Source of the DNA: an uncultured Eubacterium sp.
GTDB lineage: Bacteria > Bacillota > Clostridia > Lachnospirales > Lachnospiraceae
Direction of reading: 5' to 3'
Length of the DNA stretch: 64,000 nucleotides
NCBI GenBank assembly: GCA_910586445.1
Contig: CAJUHV010000006.1
Coordinates: 32,954 to 96,953 of the forward strand
Shown here: positions 15,839-24,808 of the stretch, one piece after another
Numbering within the stretch: position 1 is the first letter of the stretch
Layout: each line of letters opens with the position of its first letter
Translations under genes and position numbers: made by a program
The notes under the pieces: model-generated
What the model saw: the letters and a program-made list of their open reading frames with translations, nothing else
Databases searched by the model: none
Told to the model about the DNA's origin: nothing

Positions 15839-17761
15839 TTATGAATTCTTTTTGCCAAGCACAACTGATACAGTCATCTCCTTGTATCCGCCCTCCTGCG
15901 GTCTTTGAAGCACGATTTCTACTTCTTGTCCGCCTTCATAATACGCCAGCCTGCTCTGGAGTGTCTCCATCAGCTTTATTTTTTTGCCGTCAAACTGCGT
16001 AATAATGTCGCCTGCTGCTATTCCGTACTGATCTGCCGCAGATCCTTTGATTACCTCTTTTACAAAGATGCCTTCCGGCATATTATAAGCTGCTGAAATC
16101 TGTGATGAGACGTCTTCCCCATAGATTCCCAGATATGCCGCTTTTTCGTCAGATACTTTTTCTTTTGTAATCAGGTCTTCGATAATCTGCTTTGCCGTAT
16201 CTGCCGGGATTGCAAAGCCCATGCCCTCGACCGTCGTGTCACTGTATTTCGAGGAATTAATGCCGATTACTTCGCCGTGCACATTTAAGAGCGCTCCGCC
16301 GCTGTTGCCTGGATTGATTGCTGCATCTGTCTGAATCAGCTCGTTTGTAAAGGATTCACCTGTTGTTTCATCCTGCATTGTCACTTCACGGTCTACGGCA
16401 CTGATATAGCCGCCGGTCAATGACTGGCCGTAGCCCAGCGCGTTGCCGATTGCGATAGCCCTTGATCCTACTTTTACTTCAGAGCTGCTGAAGGTAGCTA
16501 CTTTAATGGCTGCTAATGTATCTGGTTCTATATCTGATTTTTTCACCTTTACAACTGCAAGGTCAGTGCTCTTATCTGTCCCTTTGATCTCTGCTGCTGC
16601 AGATTTGCGGTCATTAAACTGGATGGTCAGCGATGTAGCTCCTGATACAACATGGTTATTCGTTGCAATATATAAATAGTCTTCATCCTCGCTTACAATA
16701 ATACCGCTGCCTGCACTCGGCTGCTCATAGCTTTGTATCTGTCCAAAGAAATTCCGGTACTGCCCCTGGCTCATATTGGTAATGGCTACGATCGACGGCA
16801 TAACTTCTTCTACGATTCCTTCCACTCCGTCGCTGGCCGCCGTAGATGTCGGCTGTACCGTGCTCTTGCCTGCTCCCTCTGTAGTATGCAGCACTTCCTT
16901 GTCCTGATCCTGCGCCACAGACTCTTCCTGCCCATCCGTTCCAAGCAGACTGCCTACCAGATAGCTGGACCCTTCAAAAGTAGTGCCTGCCACCAGTCCA
17001 AAAACTAATGCAATCGAAGCGCATTTTGCAAGCTTTACGCCGAACCCTGTACTGCTGCCTGCACGTTTTTCTGCACGTTTTCTGGCACGTTCTTCCTTTT
17101 TCTGCTTTTTGGCATCGGCATAAGACTGAAAACTGCCCTGCGCGTCTGCGCTGCCGTATATGCTGCTGTAATTATTTTCAGAGCCTGGCTGTGTGCTGCC
17201 CGCACCTGTCTGAGACTGATTGTATGCGCTGCCCGCATTTGCCTGGGCCTGATTGTATGTGCCGCCTGCATTTGTCTGGGCCTGATTATACGCGCTGCCT
17301 GCATCTGTCTGGCCGTATGCGCTGCCTGCCTGACTGCCATATGCGCTGCCTGAGGCTGTATAAGACTGATCATATGCATTATATGTTCCATTTACATTTG
17401 ACTGTGTACCGCAGCTGCCTGCATTTGTCTGGCCGCCATATGTGCTGCCCGTGTTATTCTGGCCGTATGTGCTGCCTGCATCTGTCTGAGACTGGTATGA
17501 GCCATTGCTGTATGTCTGCGAACTGCCATATGTGCTGCCGTATCCATGTGCCGTATTTTCATCGGCCCGCCATATATTGTTTGGATTTTTATGTTCCTGA
17601 TTGATATAGCTGTATCCATAAGATGAGCTGCTTTCCTGACGGCCCTGGTCAGCTGATGTATCTGCCACGCTGTTTTGATTCACGCTGTCTGCATGCATAT
17701 TGTCTGTGCCTGTGCTGTTTGTATTCGCATTATTGTTTTCATTGTAATTATTATTTTCCAT
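15839..17761 (-). CDS. htrA: HtrA/DegP-type membrane-anchored serine protease
   Basis: 640 residues from the ATG at 17761, chosen because AAAGGAG lies 8 nt upstream; an upstream frame to 17917 has no RBS. Order: residues 1-205 are low complexity, rich in Asn, Tyr, Gln, Gly and Ser with 11-residue repeats such as AYNQAQTNAGG; a basic patch (KKQKKEERARKRAEKR); one membrane segment (about 240-265); a trypsin-like domain with His in TNNHVVSGA, Asp in STDLAVV and Ser in NPGNSGGALL; and a C-terminal PDZ domain (YLGIYGED ... GIAAGDIITQFDGKKI). HtrA proteases degrade misfolded exported proteins at the outer membrane face. The long repetitive cytoplasmic segment is unusual. Lies 157 nt after the secreted protease gene, same strand. 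Confidence 0.93.
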   Translation of the reverse strand: MENNNYNENNNANTNSTGTDNMHADSVNQNSVADTSADQGRQESSSSYGYSYINQEHKNPNNIWRADENTAHGYGSTYGSSQTYSNGSYQSQTDAGSTYGQNNTGSTYGGQTNAGSCGTQSNVNGTYNAYDQSYTASGSAYGSQAGSAYGQTDAGSAYNQAQTNAGGTYNQAQANAGSAYNQSQTGAGSTQPGSENNYSSIYGSADAQGSFQSYADAKKQKKEERARKRAEKRAGSSTGFGVKLAKCASIALVFGLVAGTTFEGSSYLVGSLLGTDGQEESVAQDQDKEVLHTTEGAGKSTVQPTSTAASDGVEGIVEEVMPSIVAITNMSQGQYRNFFGQIQSYEQPSAGSGIIVSEDEDYLYIATNNHVVSGATSLTIQFNDRKSAAAEIKGTDKSTDLAVVKVKKSDIEPDTLAAIKVATFSSSEVKVGSRAIAIGNALGYGQSLTGGYISAVDREVTMQDETTGESFTNELIQTDAAINPGNSGGALLNVHGEVIGINSSKYSDTTVEGMGFAIPADTAKQIIEDLITKEKVSDEKAAYLGIYGEDVSSQISAAYNMPEGIFVKEVIKGSAADQYGIAAGDIITQFDGKKIKLMETLQSRLAYYEGGQEVEIVLQRPQEGGYKEMTVSVVLGKKNS

Positions 17762-17917
17762 ATGGGAACTCCTTTCTGCTGCCTGCTCTATATTTATTTG
17801 ATTGGTTTGCTGTTCGTTGTTTACAAGTAGCAGTTTATCGCTAAAATGTGTTTCTTTTGTGATTAAAGTTCCACAAAATCGTGAATTTATGTGTCTTTTT
17901 TGTGTACATTCTTCCAT

Positions 17918-20029
17918 TTAATCATATGCCCTTACCCGCGCCTTTGCATTGCCGGATTCGCGGATCATCGTGCGGTATTCCGAAAGACAGCTGCGCGGCA
18001 CATATATGACTGCCTTGGAAGATATGTTGTAAAAAGCATCGCTGCCGATATAATCCAGCTGCTCTGATTTGATTTTAATTTTTTTTAATTTTTTGCAGCC
18101 GTAAAACGCCTCGTCACCGATCTGGACAACATTTTTCCCGACTGTTACAGAGGTCAGCTTCTTATTTTTCTCCATGCAGCTGTCTTCCAGTGAAATGACC
18201 GTGTAGGTTTTACCGCCTATTTTTACCGTCTCAGGAACCTTTATCATAATACGGTTTTTTGTACTGCATCCACTGTAGAGTGCTGTGCCGTCTTCCCTGC
18301 ATGTATACATATTTTTATCTACGATGCCGACCTTAACCTCTGTCTGCTGCCCGCTGCTGCCATTCTGGCCCGGCGTGCTGCCGGTACTGCTGCCTTGATT
18401 TGTATCACTGCCGGTATCCGGGTCTGCCGGTGTCCCGTTTATGTTTGTAGAGTTGCCTGGGCCGTCTGTACCTGTCCCGGATGAATCCGGTACCTTCGGC
18501 ACTTTTGATACTTTTACGGTCGCAATGGCACTCTTTGTATTGTCTGCTTCAGCTATTGCATAGACATACAAAGTATCGGAGGCCTCGTCTGCACCGATAA
18601 ACAGTACGCCGGAGTCAGTCAGCCTTGTAACCGCCGAGCTGCTGCCGCTGAGCTGCCAGCTGACACGCTGGGAAGGATATCTTGTGCCTATGACCTTTGT
18701 GGAAAACGCCTGCACGCCTCCCTGCTGCACCGTACATTCCTGCGGAGAAATTGCCACTTCCGATACGGCAGCACCCGTCACATTCGGATAATAGCCTGAA
18801 CCGCCTGACTGCGGAGGTATGGACGAGGCTCTCGTAAATGCTTTCAAGCAGATATTGCTGGTATCCGGCACATGGCTGTTGGCTGTGCAGGAGACTGGTA
18901 CCGCCTCATTCGATCCGGTGACTTCTACACGGATTTCCAGATTCGCTCCCTGGATCTGTATGGGATCTGCCAGCTCAAATGTATGATAGCCGCTGTGTGC
19001 CATTGTACCGCCGATCTGCCCCAGTTCCTGCCCGTTGATAAAAAAACGGTAGCCTGCCCCTGCCCTTACATATGTCGATATGCCGGACAGCCACTGGCCG
19101 GCAGACGAGAGCTGGTAGGTCTGGCTGTAGCTGCTGCCCGCGGTATACTCGGATAAGCCGCGGTAATCTGTCTCATATATATAGTCATACAGTCTGGAAC
19201 GCTCGCCCACTTTTGTGACGGCAAATGCATCCTGAAAATAATTATCATAAGATATCCAGTAATACCCGGTATTTCCGCCTATACTGCTCGGATCGTGCTG
19301 CCCCCAGCTGTTTTTGACCAGAAATGCCCCTGCGCGCCGCGGCTGCTGCGGTTTTGTCAGATTGTTATAAAAAGACTGTGCCGGATAGCTGTCGTCCCAG
19401 CCTACCACCGTCACGCCATGGTTCACGCCGGGACTGCTTTCCTGCGGATAATAATATGCGCCCGCCCATGTCGTCTGCGACCTGTCCTGTGCGTTAAAAT
19501 ATACGCTCACCCCTGCTGAGCCGTACTGTACGACCAGATTTTTAATATTCTGCAGATAGATCTGTTTGCTGGACTCATTTCCTGCCTCATATCTGCCAAG
19601 CTCCGCTGTCTCGCCGACATAATAATTCGTCAGGCTGGAATCGGCTTCGATGCGGGGCCCGTACAGGCTGCCTCTTGTCCAATACGCTACTGCCTGATGA
19701 TAGCTGCCGCCTGTGTATAAATCGGAAAATCCATGCATGCCGCCGATCAGCTGGTTAATCATGTCTGTCTCGCTGAAATCAATCTGTATATTTCCTGCGT
19801 TTTTAATCAGATAAGACTCCAGAACAGCATTTGCCATATGCGCCCAGCAGTAGCTGGTCTGTGTCTGATCTTCTACCGGAGTCGCATATATGATCTTGTT
19901 TAGGTCTGTATTATAGCTGGGTGCCAGTGCAGAGGCATCCGCCTGTACCTTTATCTGGGCCGTAAATGCAGATAACGGCAGCATGGCAGCAGCCAGTAAT
20001 GCCGATAATATTTTTTTGTATTTTTTCAT
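17918..20029 (-). CDS. Secreted papain-family (C1) protease with lectin-like, Ig-like and leucine-rich modules
   Basis: 703 residues from the ATG at 20029 (GGGAGG about 10 nt upstream). Signal peptide residues 1-30. The C1 domain has Gln55 and catalytic Cys61 in DQTQTSYCWAHM, His in GVNHGVTVVGWDD, and Asn in LVKNSWG. After it comes the region typical of lectin-like C1 peptidases (YDYIYETDYRGLSEY onward), then an Ig-like domain (VAISPQECTVQQGG to VSK), a Gly/Ser/Pro/Asp linker, and BspA-type leucine-rich repeats (VVQIGDEAFYGCKKLKKI). It is probably a surface or secreted cysteine protease acting on proteins or adhesion partners; the substrate is unknown. No sortase motif seen. Four 13-bp repeats lie in its promoter region. 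Confidence 0.88.
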   Translation of the reverse strand: MKKYKKILSALLAAAMLPLSAFTAQIKVQADASALAPSYNTDLNKIIYATPVEDQTQTSYCWAHMANAVLESYLIKNAGNIQIDFSETDMINQLIGGMHGFSDLYTGGSYHQAVAYWTRGSLYGPRIEADSSLTNYYVGETAELGRYEAGNESSKQIYLQNIKNLVVQYGSAGVSVYFNAQDRSQTTWAGAYYYPQESSPGVNHGVTVVGWDDSYPAQSFYNNLTKPQQPRRAGAFLVKNSWGQHDPSSIGGNTGYYWISYDNYFQDAFAVTKVGERSRLYDYIYETDYRGLSEYTAGSSYSQTYQLSSAGQWLSGISTYVRAGAGYRFFINGQELGQIGGTMAHSGYHTFELADPIQIQGANLEIRVEVTGSNEAVPVSCTANSHVPDTSNICLKAFTRASSIPPQSGGSGYYPNVTGAAVSEVAISPQECTVQQGGVQAFSTKVIGTRYPSQRVSWQLSGSSSAVTRLTDSGVLFIGADEASDTLYVYAIAEADNTKSAIATVKVSKVPKVPDSSGTGTDGPGNSTNINGTPADPDTGSDTNQGSSTGSTPGQNGSSGQQTEVKVGIVDKNMYTCREDGTALYSGCSTKNRIMIKVPETVKIGGKTYTVISLEDSCMEKNKKLTSVTVGKNVVQIGDEAFYGCKKLKKIKIKSEQLDYIGSDAFYNISSKAVIYVPRSCLSEYRTMIRESGNAKARVRAYD

Positions 20030-20058
20030 ATTGTATACGCCTCCCTGCAGATAATTCA

Positions 20059-20110
20059 AAACATAAATTTAAAATATAAATCTAAAATATAAATTTAAAG
20101 TATAAATTCC
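20059..20110. repeat. Four tandem 13-bp AT-rich repeats before the C1 protease gene
   Basis: Consensus AAATATAAATTTA repeated four times without gaps. On the minus strand each unit contains TATATTT- or TATACTT-like -10 motifs. It lies 30-80 nt before the start codon of the secreted protease. Confidence 0.8.
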
Positions 20111-20135
20111 CATATTTATAATGTATCGACCAAAC

Positions 20136-20173
20136 AGAAAGGGAATTTAACCTCACAGCTAAATTCCCTTTCT
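20136..20173 (-). terminator. Terminator after glmS
   Basis: Perfect 14-bp stem AGAAAGGGAATTTA/TAAATTCCCTTTCT with a 10-nt loop. The T tract on the minus strand is weak (TTTCTGTTTGG). Confidence 0.6.
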
Positions 20174-20210
20174 ACTTAATTTTGCCCTATGCCTTATGAT
20201 AATTCCCCTG

Positions 20211-22037
20211 CTACTCCACTGTCACTGATTTCGCCAGATTGCGCGGCTTATCTACGTCCAGCCCCTTTCCTACGGATACATAGTAGCTGAACAGCTGCAG
20301 CGGAATGATTGCAAGCGAATTTGTAAAATAACGGTTTGTCTTTGGAATATATATGACATAATCCGCCGTCTTTTCGATCTGCGTATTGTCTTCATTTGTA
20401 ACTGCCATCACAAAGGCACCGCGTGTGCGGACTTCTACAATATTGCTGATCGCCTTTTTATACAGGTCTTCCTGTGTGACCACTGCCGTTACCAGCGTCC
20501 CTTCCTCGATCAGGGAAATTGTGCCGTGCTTTAACTCGCCTGCTGCGTAGGCTTCCGAATGGATATAGGAAATCTCCTTGAGCTTGAGCGAGCCTTCCAG
20601 CGATATCGCATGGTCTATGCCCCTGCCGATAAAGAAAATATCCCGTGCAGCCAGATAACGGTTTGCGAAGCGCTGGATATCCTCCTTATTAGCCAGAAGC
20701 ATCTGTATCTGTGCAGGAATCGCTTTCAGATCCTTAATCATGCCAGCGCATGCATCGTCGCTTAACCTGCCCCGGATCTGGGCAAATTTCATCGCCAGTA
20801 AATACAGTGCAATCAGCTGTGCGGTATATGCCTTTGTCGTAGCTACTGCGATCTCCGGCCCTGCCAGTGTATACATGACGCGGTCTGCCTCACGCGCGAT
20901 CGAACTGCCTACGACATTGACAATGCCAAGAGTCAGCGCACCGCGTTTTTTTGCCTCGCGCAGTGCTGCCAGTGAATCTGCGGTCTCTCCTGACTGGCTT
21001 ATAATAATGACAAGCGTATTTTCCTCTATGATCGGATCGCGGTAGCGGAATTCACTGGCCAGATCTACTTCTACCGGAATGCGCGCCAGCCCCTCAAACA
21101 CATATTTGCCGGTTATCCCCGCATGATAGGCAGAACCGCAGGCTGTTATGTGAATCTTTCGAAGCGCCCGGATTTCTTCGTCTGACATGCCCAGCTCCTC
21201 AATCACGATCCGGCCGTCTTTTAAGCGTGGATTTAATGTATCGCTCACGGTCTTGGGCTGTTCATTCATTTCTTTGAGCATAAAGTGGGCATAACCGCCT
21301 TTTTCCGCCGCATTGATATCCCACTCGATTGTCTTAGCCTCTTTTTCAATCTCTTCCCCGTCGATATTGTAAAAAACTATTTTCTCCTCAGAAAGCACCG
21401 CAATCTCTTCATTCTGGATAAAATACACTTCACGCGTATACTTTAAGACTGCCGGCACATCTGAGGCGCAGAAACATCCCTGTGCACTCTGCCCGACGAT
21501 CAGCGGGCTGTCTTTGCGCACGGAATATACGACATCAGGATGATCCGCAAATAGAATGCCGAGCGCATAAGAGCCTTCCACCCGGTGCATGACCTTTACG
21601 ATCGCTTCAAGCGGATCGCCCTTATAATAATACCCCAGCAGCATTGCTACGACCTCGGTATCCGTCTGTGAACGAAACGTGCACCCTTTTGCCTCCAGCT
21701 TTCTGCGCAGCTTTAAATAATTTTCTATAATCCCGTTGTGTACGACAGCAATCGTTTCATCCTGATTGTAATGCGGATGCGCATTGTCATCACTTGGTGC
21801 CCCATGTGTCGCCCACCGTGTATGGCCGATCCCTATCGTCCCCGGCATTGCAGCGCCTCCATGCGTCTGTTCATCTAATACCTTCAGACGCCCGGCTGCT
21901 TTTTGGATCTGGATCCTGCTGCCGTCATAGACTGCCATTCCGGCTGAGTCGTAGCCTCTGTATTCCAGCTTCGACAGGCCGTCCAATAAAATCGGCGCTG
22001 CCTGCTTCTTTCCAATATATCCTACGATTCCACACAT
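20211..22037 (-). CDS. glmS: Glutamine-fructose-6-phosphate aminotransferase
   Basis: 608 residues, the usual length. It converts fructose-6-phosphate and glutamine to glucosamine-6-phosphate, the first step toward UDP-GlcNAc. N-terminal glutaminase domain starts MCGIVGYIG with Cys2 as nucleophile; GHTRWATHG and VHNGIIENY follow. The C-terminal half has two SIS domains (SQSGETADSLAALR; GRGIDHAISLEGSLKLKE) and ends KPRNLAKSVTVE as in the family. RBS GGGAGGAG about 6 nt before ATG. I found no glmS ribozyme in the 183 bp upstream, which is instead filled with tandem repeats. With glmM elsewhere in this window it supplies amino sugars for the wall. Confidence 0.97.
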   Translation of the reverse strand: MCGIVGYIGKKQAAPILLDGLSKLEYRGYDSAGMAVYDGSRIQIQKAAGRLKVLDEQTHGGAAMPGTIGIGHTRWATHGAPSDDNAHPHYNQDETIAVVHNGIIENYLKLRRKLEAKGCTFRSQTDTEVVAMLLGYYYKGDPLEAIVKVMHRVEGSYALGILFADHPDVVYSVRKDSPLIVGQSAQGCFCASDVPAVLKYTREVYFIQNEEIAVLSEEKIVFYNIDGEEIEKEAKTIEWDINAAEKGGYAHFMLKEMNEQPKTVSDTLNPRLKDGRIVIEELGMSDEEIRALRKIHITACGSAYHAGITGKYVFEGLARIPVEVDLASEFRYRDPIIEENTLVIIISQSGETADSLAALREAKKRGALTLGIVNVVGSSIAREADRVMYTLAGPEIAVATTKAYTAQLIALYLLAMKFAQIRGRLSDDACAGMIKDLKAIPAQIQMLLANKEDIQRFANRYLAARDIFFIGRGIDHAISLEGSLKLKEISYIHSEAYAAGELKHGTISLIEEGTLVTAVVTQEDLYKKAISNIVEVRTRGAFVMAVTNEDNTQIEKTADYVIYIPKTNRYFTNSLAIIPLQLFSYYVSVGKGLDVDKPRNLAKSVTVE

Positions 22038-22114
22038 GTACTGCTCCTCCCTGTTCTGATTTCCTGCATCATATCCTTATTTTTCAAACACAGCCTGTTC
22101 CATACAGACCTGCC

Positions 22115-22253
22115 CATACCGGTGCACAATCATGCCCTACTCCAGAAGCACCTGCTCAACCCGGTACACAATTCATGCCCCGCTCCAGAAACACCTGCTC
22201 AACCCGGGCACAATCATGCCCTACTCCAGAAACACCTGCTCATACCGGTGCAC
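22115..22253 (-). repeat. 41-43 bp tandem repeats seeded by the 3' end of the rhamnosyltransferase gene
   Basis: Units at 22115-22157, 22158-22200 and 22201-22241, with a further partial unit that is the actual 3' end of the coding sequence. Each contains CAGGTGTTTCTGGAG or a close variant, the codons for QVFLE that end the protein, plus the 25 bp after its stop. Confidence 0.85.
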
Positions 22254-23405
22254 GACCGACTCCCAGCTGTAGCATTCTGTAATCCTTAGGCGTGCTTTTT
22301 CTCCGATCCGGTCGATCTGATCCTGATCCATCTGGTCTGCCTGATTGACCAGTGCTGCCAGACTGCCCGCCTCTTTCGTCCAGTAATATGCACTGTCCAA
22401 AGCGACCTCCCGATTAAATCCTACATCTAAAAGCAGGTTCAGCTTTGTGCAGGCAAGTGCCTCCAGCAGGCTTGGATTTGTGCCGCCGACCTCGTGCCCA
22501 TGGAAATACCCGTATGCATTCTCACGTATTTTTTTCAAAAGCTGCTGGTCATAGACAGTCCCTGCAAAGCAGATTCTTGGATCTTGTTCAAATCCGGTGC
22601 GCTGGCGCAGCTGCTTTAGAAAATCGTCGCTCACATTGGTAATTAATGCAAATTTTCTATCCGTATCGGACTGCATAAATTCCCGTATCATAGTTTCATA
22701 ATTGTTTTCCGGCACAAAGCGGCCCACGACAAGATAATATTCCCCTGCCCTGAGGCCATGTGCCTCATACCAGGCCAGAAGCCTTGCATCATCGTCCAAA
22801 AGCCTGGACGGCACCGTTTCTGCGCCATAGGCAATATATGCTGTCTTTGGATGATATGCGTGGTATTCTTCTTTGATATACTGCTCGATCGTCCTGCTGT
22901 CGCAGATCAGCCGATCTGCATGCTTTACCATCAGCTTTTCTGAAAATTTCCAATACCGCTGTACAGGCGGGCTCCACTTGGCACGCAGAAACTCATGTCC
23001 GTCAGGATTCACAAACAGCTCACCGCCAAAAGACCGGATACATCGGGCAAAATAACCGATAAACGGGCCTATGCGGCATGCCAGTATATAAAACACCGGA
23101 CGGCTGATCTGATGCTTTTCTACATAGTGCAGAAAGTACCGCAGGGCATCCACATCATAAGTTATGGCGCGGGCAGGCCCGAGCTTTCTCCATGGAAAAG
23201 TCACGCACTTTGCCCTGTGATAAGAAAATCTGGCCCTGCTGCGGTCGTAATCTTCTGGTTCTACGGCACAGGCTACGTGATATTGTATGGCAGGATTTTT
23301 ATGATATCCTGTCAGCTTATCCACAAATGTCTCAAAACCGCCGTAATGCGCGGGTATCCCTTTACATCCTATGATAAATACATGCTGTGTGTGCGGATCT
23401 CTCAT
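22221..23405 (-). CDS. GT4-type glycosyltransferase, probable rhamnosyltransferase (Cps2T-like)
   Basis: 394 residues. The N-terminal HVFIIGCKGIPAHYGGFETF with YGGFE is the signature of the DUF1972 domain found in beta-1,4-rhamnosyltransferases such as streptococcal Cps2T. The C-terminal Rossmann half has VVGRFVPENNYETMIREF, ICFAGTVYD and GTNPSLLEALAC, the GT4 nucleotide-sugar site. It would add L-rhamnose from dTDP-rhamnose to the lipid-linked glycan, in line with the rml genes here. It lies upstream of glmS on the same strand, after the LCP operon terminator. The start is the ATG at 23405; RBS weak (AAGGAAA). The last codons are duplicated in the repeats downstream. Confidence 0.85.
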   Translation of the reverse strand: MRDPHTQHVFIIGCKGIPAHYGGFETFVDKLTGYHKNPAIQYHVACAVEPEDYDRSRARFSYHRAKCVTFPWRKLGPARAITYDVDALRYFLHYVEKHQISRPVFYILACRIGPFIGYFARCIRSFGGELFVNPDGHEFLRAKWSPPVQRYWKFSEKLMVKHADRLICDSRTIEQYIKEEYHAYHPKTAYIAYGAETVPSRLLDDDARLLAWYEAHGLRAGEYYLVVGRFVPENNYETMIREFMQSDTDRKFALITNVSDDFLKQLRQRTGFEQDPRICFAGTVYDQQLLKKIRENAYGYFHGHEVGGTNPSLLEALACTKLNLLLDVGFNREVALDSAYYWTKEAGSLAALVNQADQMDQDQIDRIGEKARLRITECYSWESVVHRYEQVFLE

Positions 23406-23554
23406 ATGGTCTGTTTCCTTTTTCTGTTATATTTTCCGTTTCTATGCTTATTGCAATACTTATCTTAATGCATCTTTGGGGAAATGTCTACCATCTATTT
23501 TAAAAGTTGTGTGTGCCTGCTCTATTTTGAGCTGACTGATCTGATCTTCAGACG

Positions 23555-23587
23555 AAAAAAGAGGCTGCCGCAGCAGCCTCTTTTTTC
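23555..23587 (-). terminator. Terminator of the polysaccharide/LCP operon
   Basis: Stem GAGGCTGC/GCAGCCTC with a CGCA loop, six A before and six T after. Lies 29 nt after the stop of the LCP gene at 23616. Confidence 0.9.
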
Positions 23588-23615
23588 TACGGTATAATAT
23601 CGATCCCCCGCCCTG

Positions 23616-24740
23616 TTATTGTGTTTCCGTCTGGCCTGTATCCTGCGCCCCTTCGACATACTGGTCTTCCAAAACGCCTGTGGCAACCTCATCTCCCGGC
23701 CCCTTGCCGGTGTCTGCCTTAATCGCCTCACTGTAATTTAACACGGTATTGGAAGGCGTATAGTCGTAGTCGTCAAACAGATATGCATGCAGCTCCCTGA
23801 CATTTTTCTCCAGATCGCAAGGTGCGACAATGTATTTTCTAGACAGGTCAAACACATATAGTTCAAATGGGAAACCGATCGTTCCTGTCAGCTCATAGCT
23901 CAGCAGCTGCGCCGCCATGGAAATAAGCTGCAGCTCGGTAAGGTCTGTACTGATATCTTCTAAGACGGTGTTGATAATTTTATTGATTGTCAGTATATTG
24001 GACGATTTGGTCTTTTCTATAATCTTGGTAAGCACCTCGCGCTGCCTCTGGGCACGGCGGAAGTCGTTGACATCGTGGCGGATGCGGCAGTACGCCGTCG
24101 CCTGTACGCCGTCCAGCTTCTGCACGCCGGCATGCTCGATCATATGCGCTTCCCTGCCTGTATACGCTGCAGTCTCTGCGATGTAGATATTAATCTCATC
24201 CATCATCGCACCTTCCTCTACATTGATCTCCAGACCGCCCAGGAGGTCAATGACCTCACAGACTGCATAAAAATCTACCGCCACATAATCTGCGATGTCT
24301 AAGTCCAGATTTTTATTCAGCATGCGGACTGCCTGCTCCGGCCCGCCATGATTGTATGCATAGTTTGCTTTCCACAGATAGTAGTCTTCATCCGTACCTA
24401 CATTTAAGTACGTATCCCGGTAGACAGATACGACTTTTACTTCTTTCGTATCGTTATTGATGCTGGCAATCATAATAAGGTCACTGTTACCGGATGTAAA
24501 GACGCCGCTTTTCTCATTGTCAAGCCCAAAAATCGCAATATTCGTATATCCTTTTAACACCTGCTGTGTCGTCTCTCCCAGATCGTCATTGATCACATCT
24601 TCTGTCTCGATATTATGCACACGTTCAATGCGCTGAAACTTAGACCACACAAACAATACTGCCAGTAAAATCAAAAGCAGAAGCATTTCGATAATCAATA
24701 TAATTACTTTACGTTTCCTGCGTTTTTTATTCCTGCCCAA
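23616..24740 (-). CDS. LytR-CpsA-Psr (LCP) family glycopolymer ligase, copy 1
   Basis: About 374 residues. The frame also holds an ATG at 24767, but it has no RBS, whereas AAGGAGG lies 10 nt before the TTG at 24740; the TTG is preferred. A basic cytoplasmic stretch (KKRRKRK) precedes one membrane helix. The LCP domain has NIAIFGLDNEKSG, GNSDLIMIASI, VVSVYRDTYLNVG, KANYAYNHGG and YCRIRHDVNDFRRAQRQREV, including the conserved Arg and Asp residues that bind the polyprenyl pyrophosphate head group. LCP enzymes move glycopolymers from the lipid carrier to peptidoglycan. Last gene of the polysaccharide operon, 68 nt after a paralogue. Confidence 0.93.
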   Translation of the reverse strand: MGRNKKRRKRKVIILIIEMLLLLILLAVLFVWSKFQRIERVHNIETEDVINDDLGETTQQVLKGYTNIAIFGLDNEKSGVFTSGNSDLIMIASINNDTKEVKVVSVYRDTYLNVGTDEDYYLWKANYAYNHGGPEQAVRMLNKNLDLDIADYVAVDFYAVCEVIDLLGGLEINVEEGAMMDEINIYIAETAAYTGREAHMIEHAGVQKLDGVQATAYCRIRHDVNDFRRAQRQREVLTKIIEKTKSSNILTINKIINTVLEDISTDLTELQLISMAAQLLSYELTGTIGFPFELYVFDLSRKYIVAPCDLEKNVRELHAYLFDDYDYTPSNTVLNYSEAIKADTGKGPGDEVATGVLEDQYVEGAQDTGQTETQ

Positions 24741-24808
24741 CTGCGTTCCGCCTCCTTCAATGCCCATGCCGGCTGCTGCATTATTGTATGTCCTGACTGC
24801 ACCATGGC

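Noticed and set aside
22038..22220. glmS ribozyme upstream of glmS
   Set aside because: The space is occupied by repeats from the rhamnosyltransferase 3' end; I cannot find the ribozyme core near the start.
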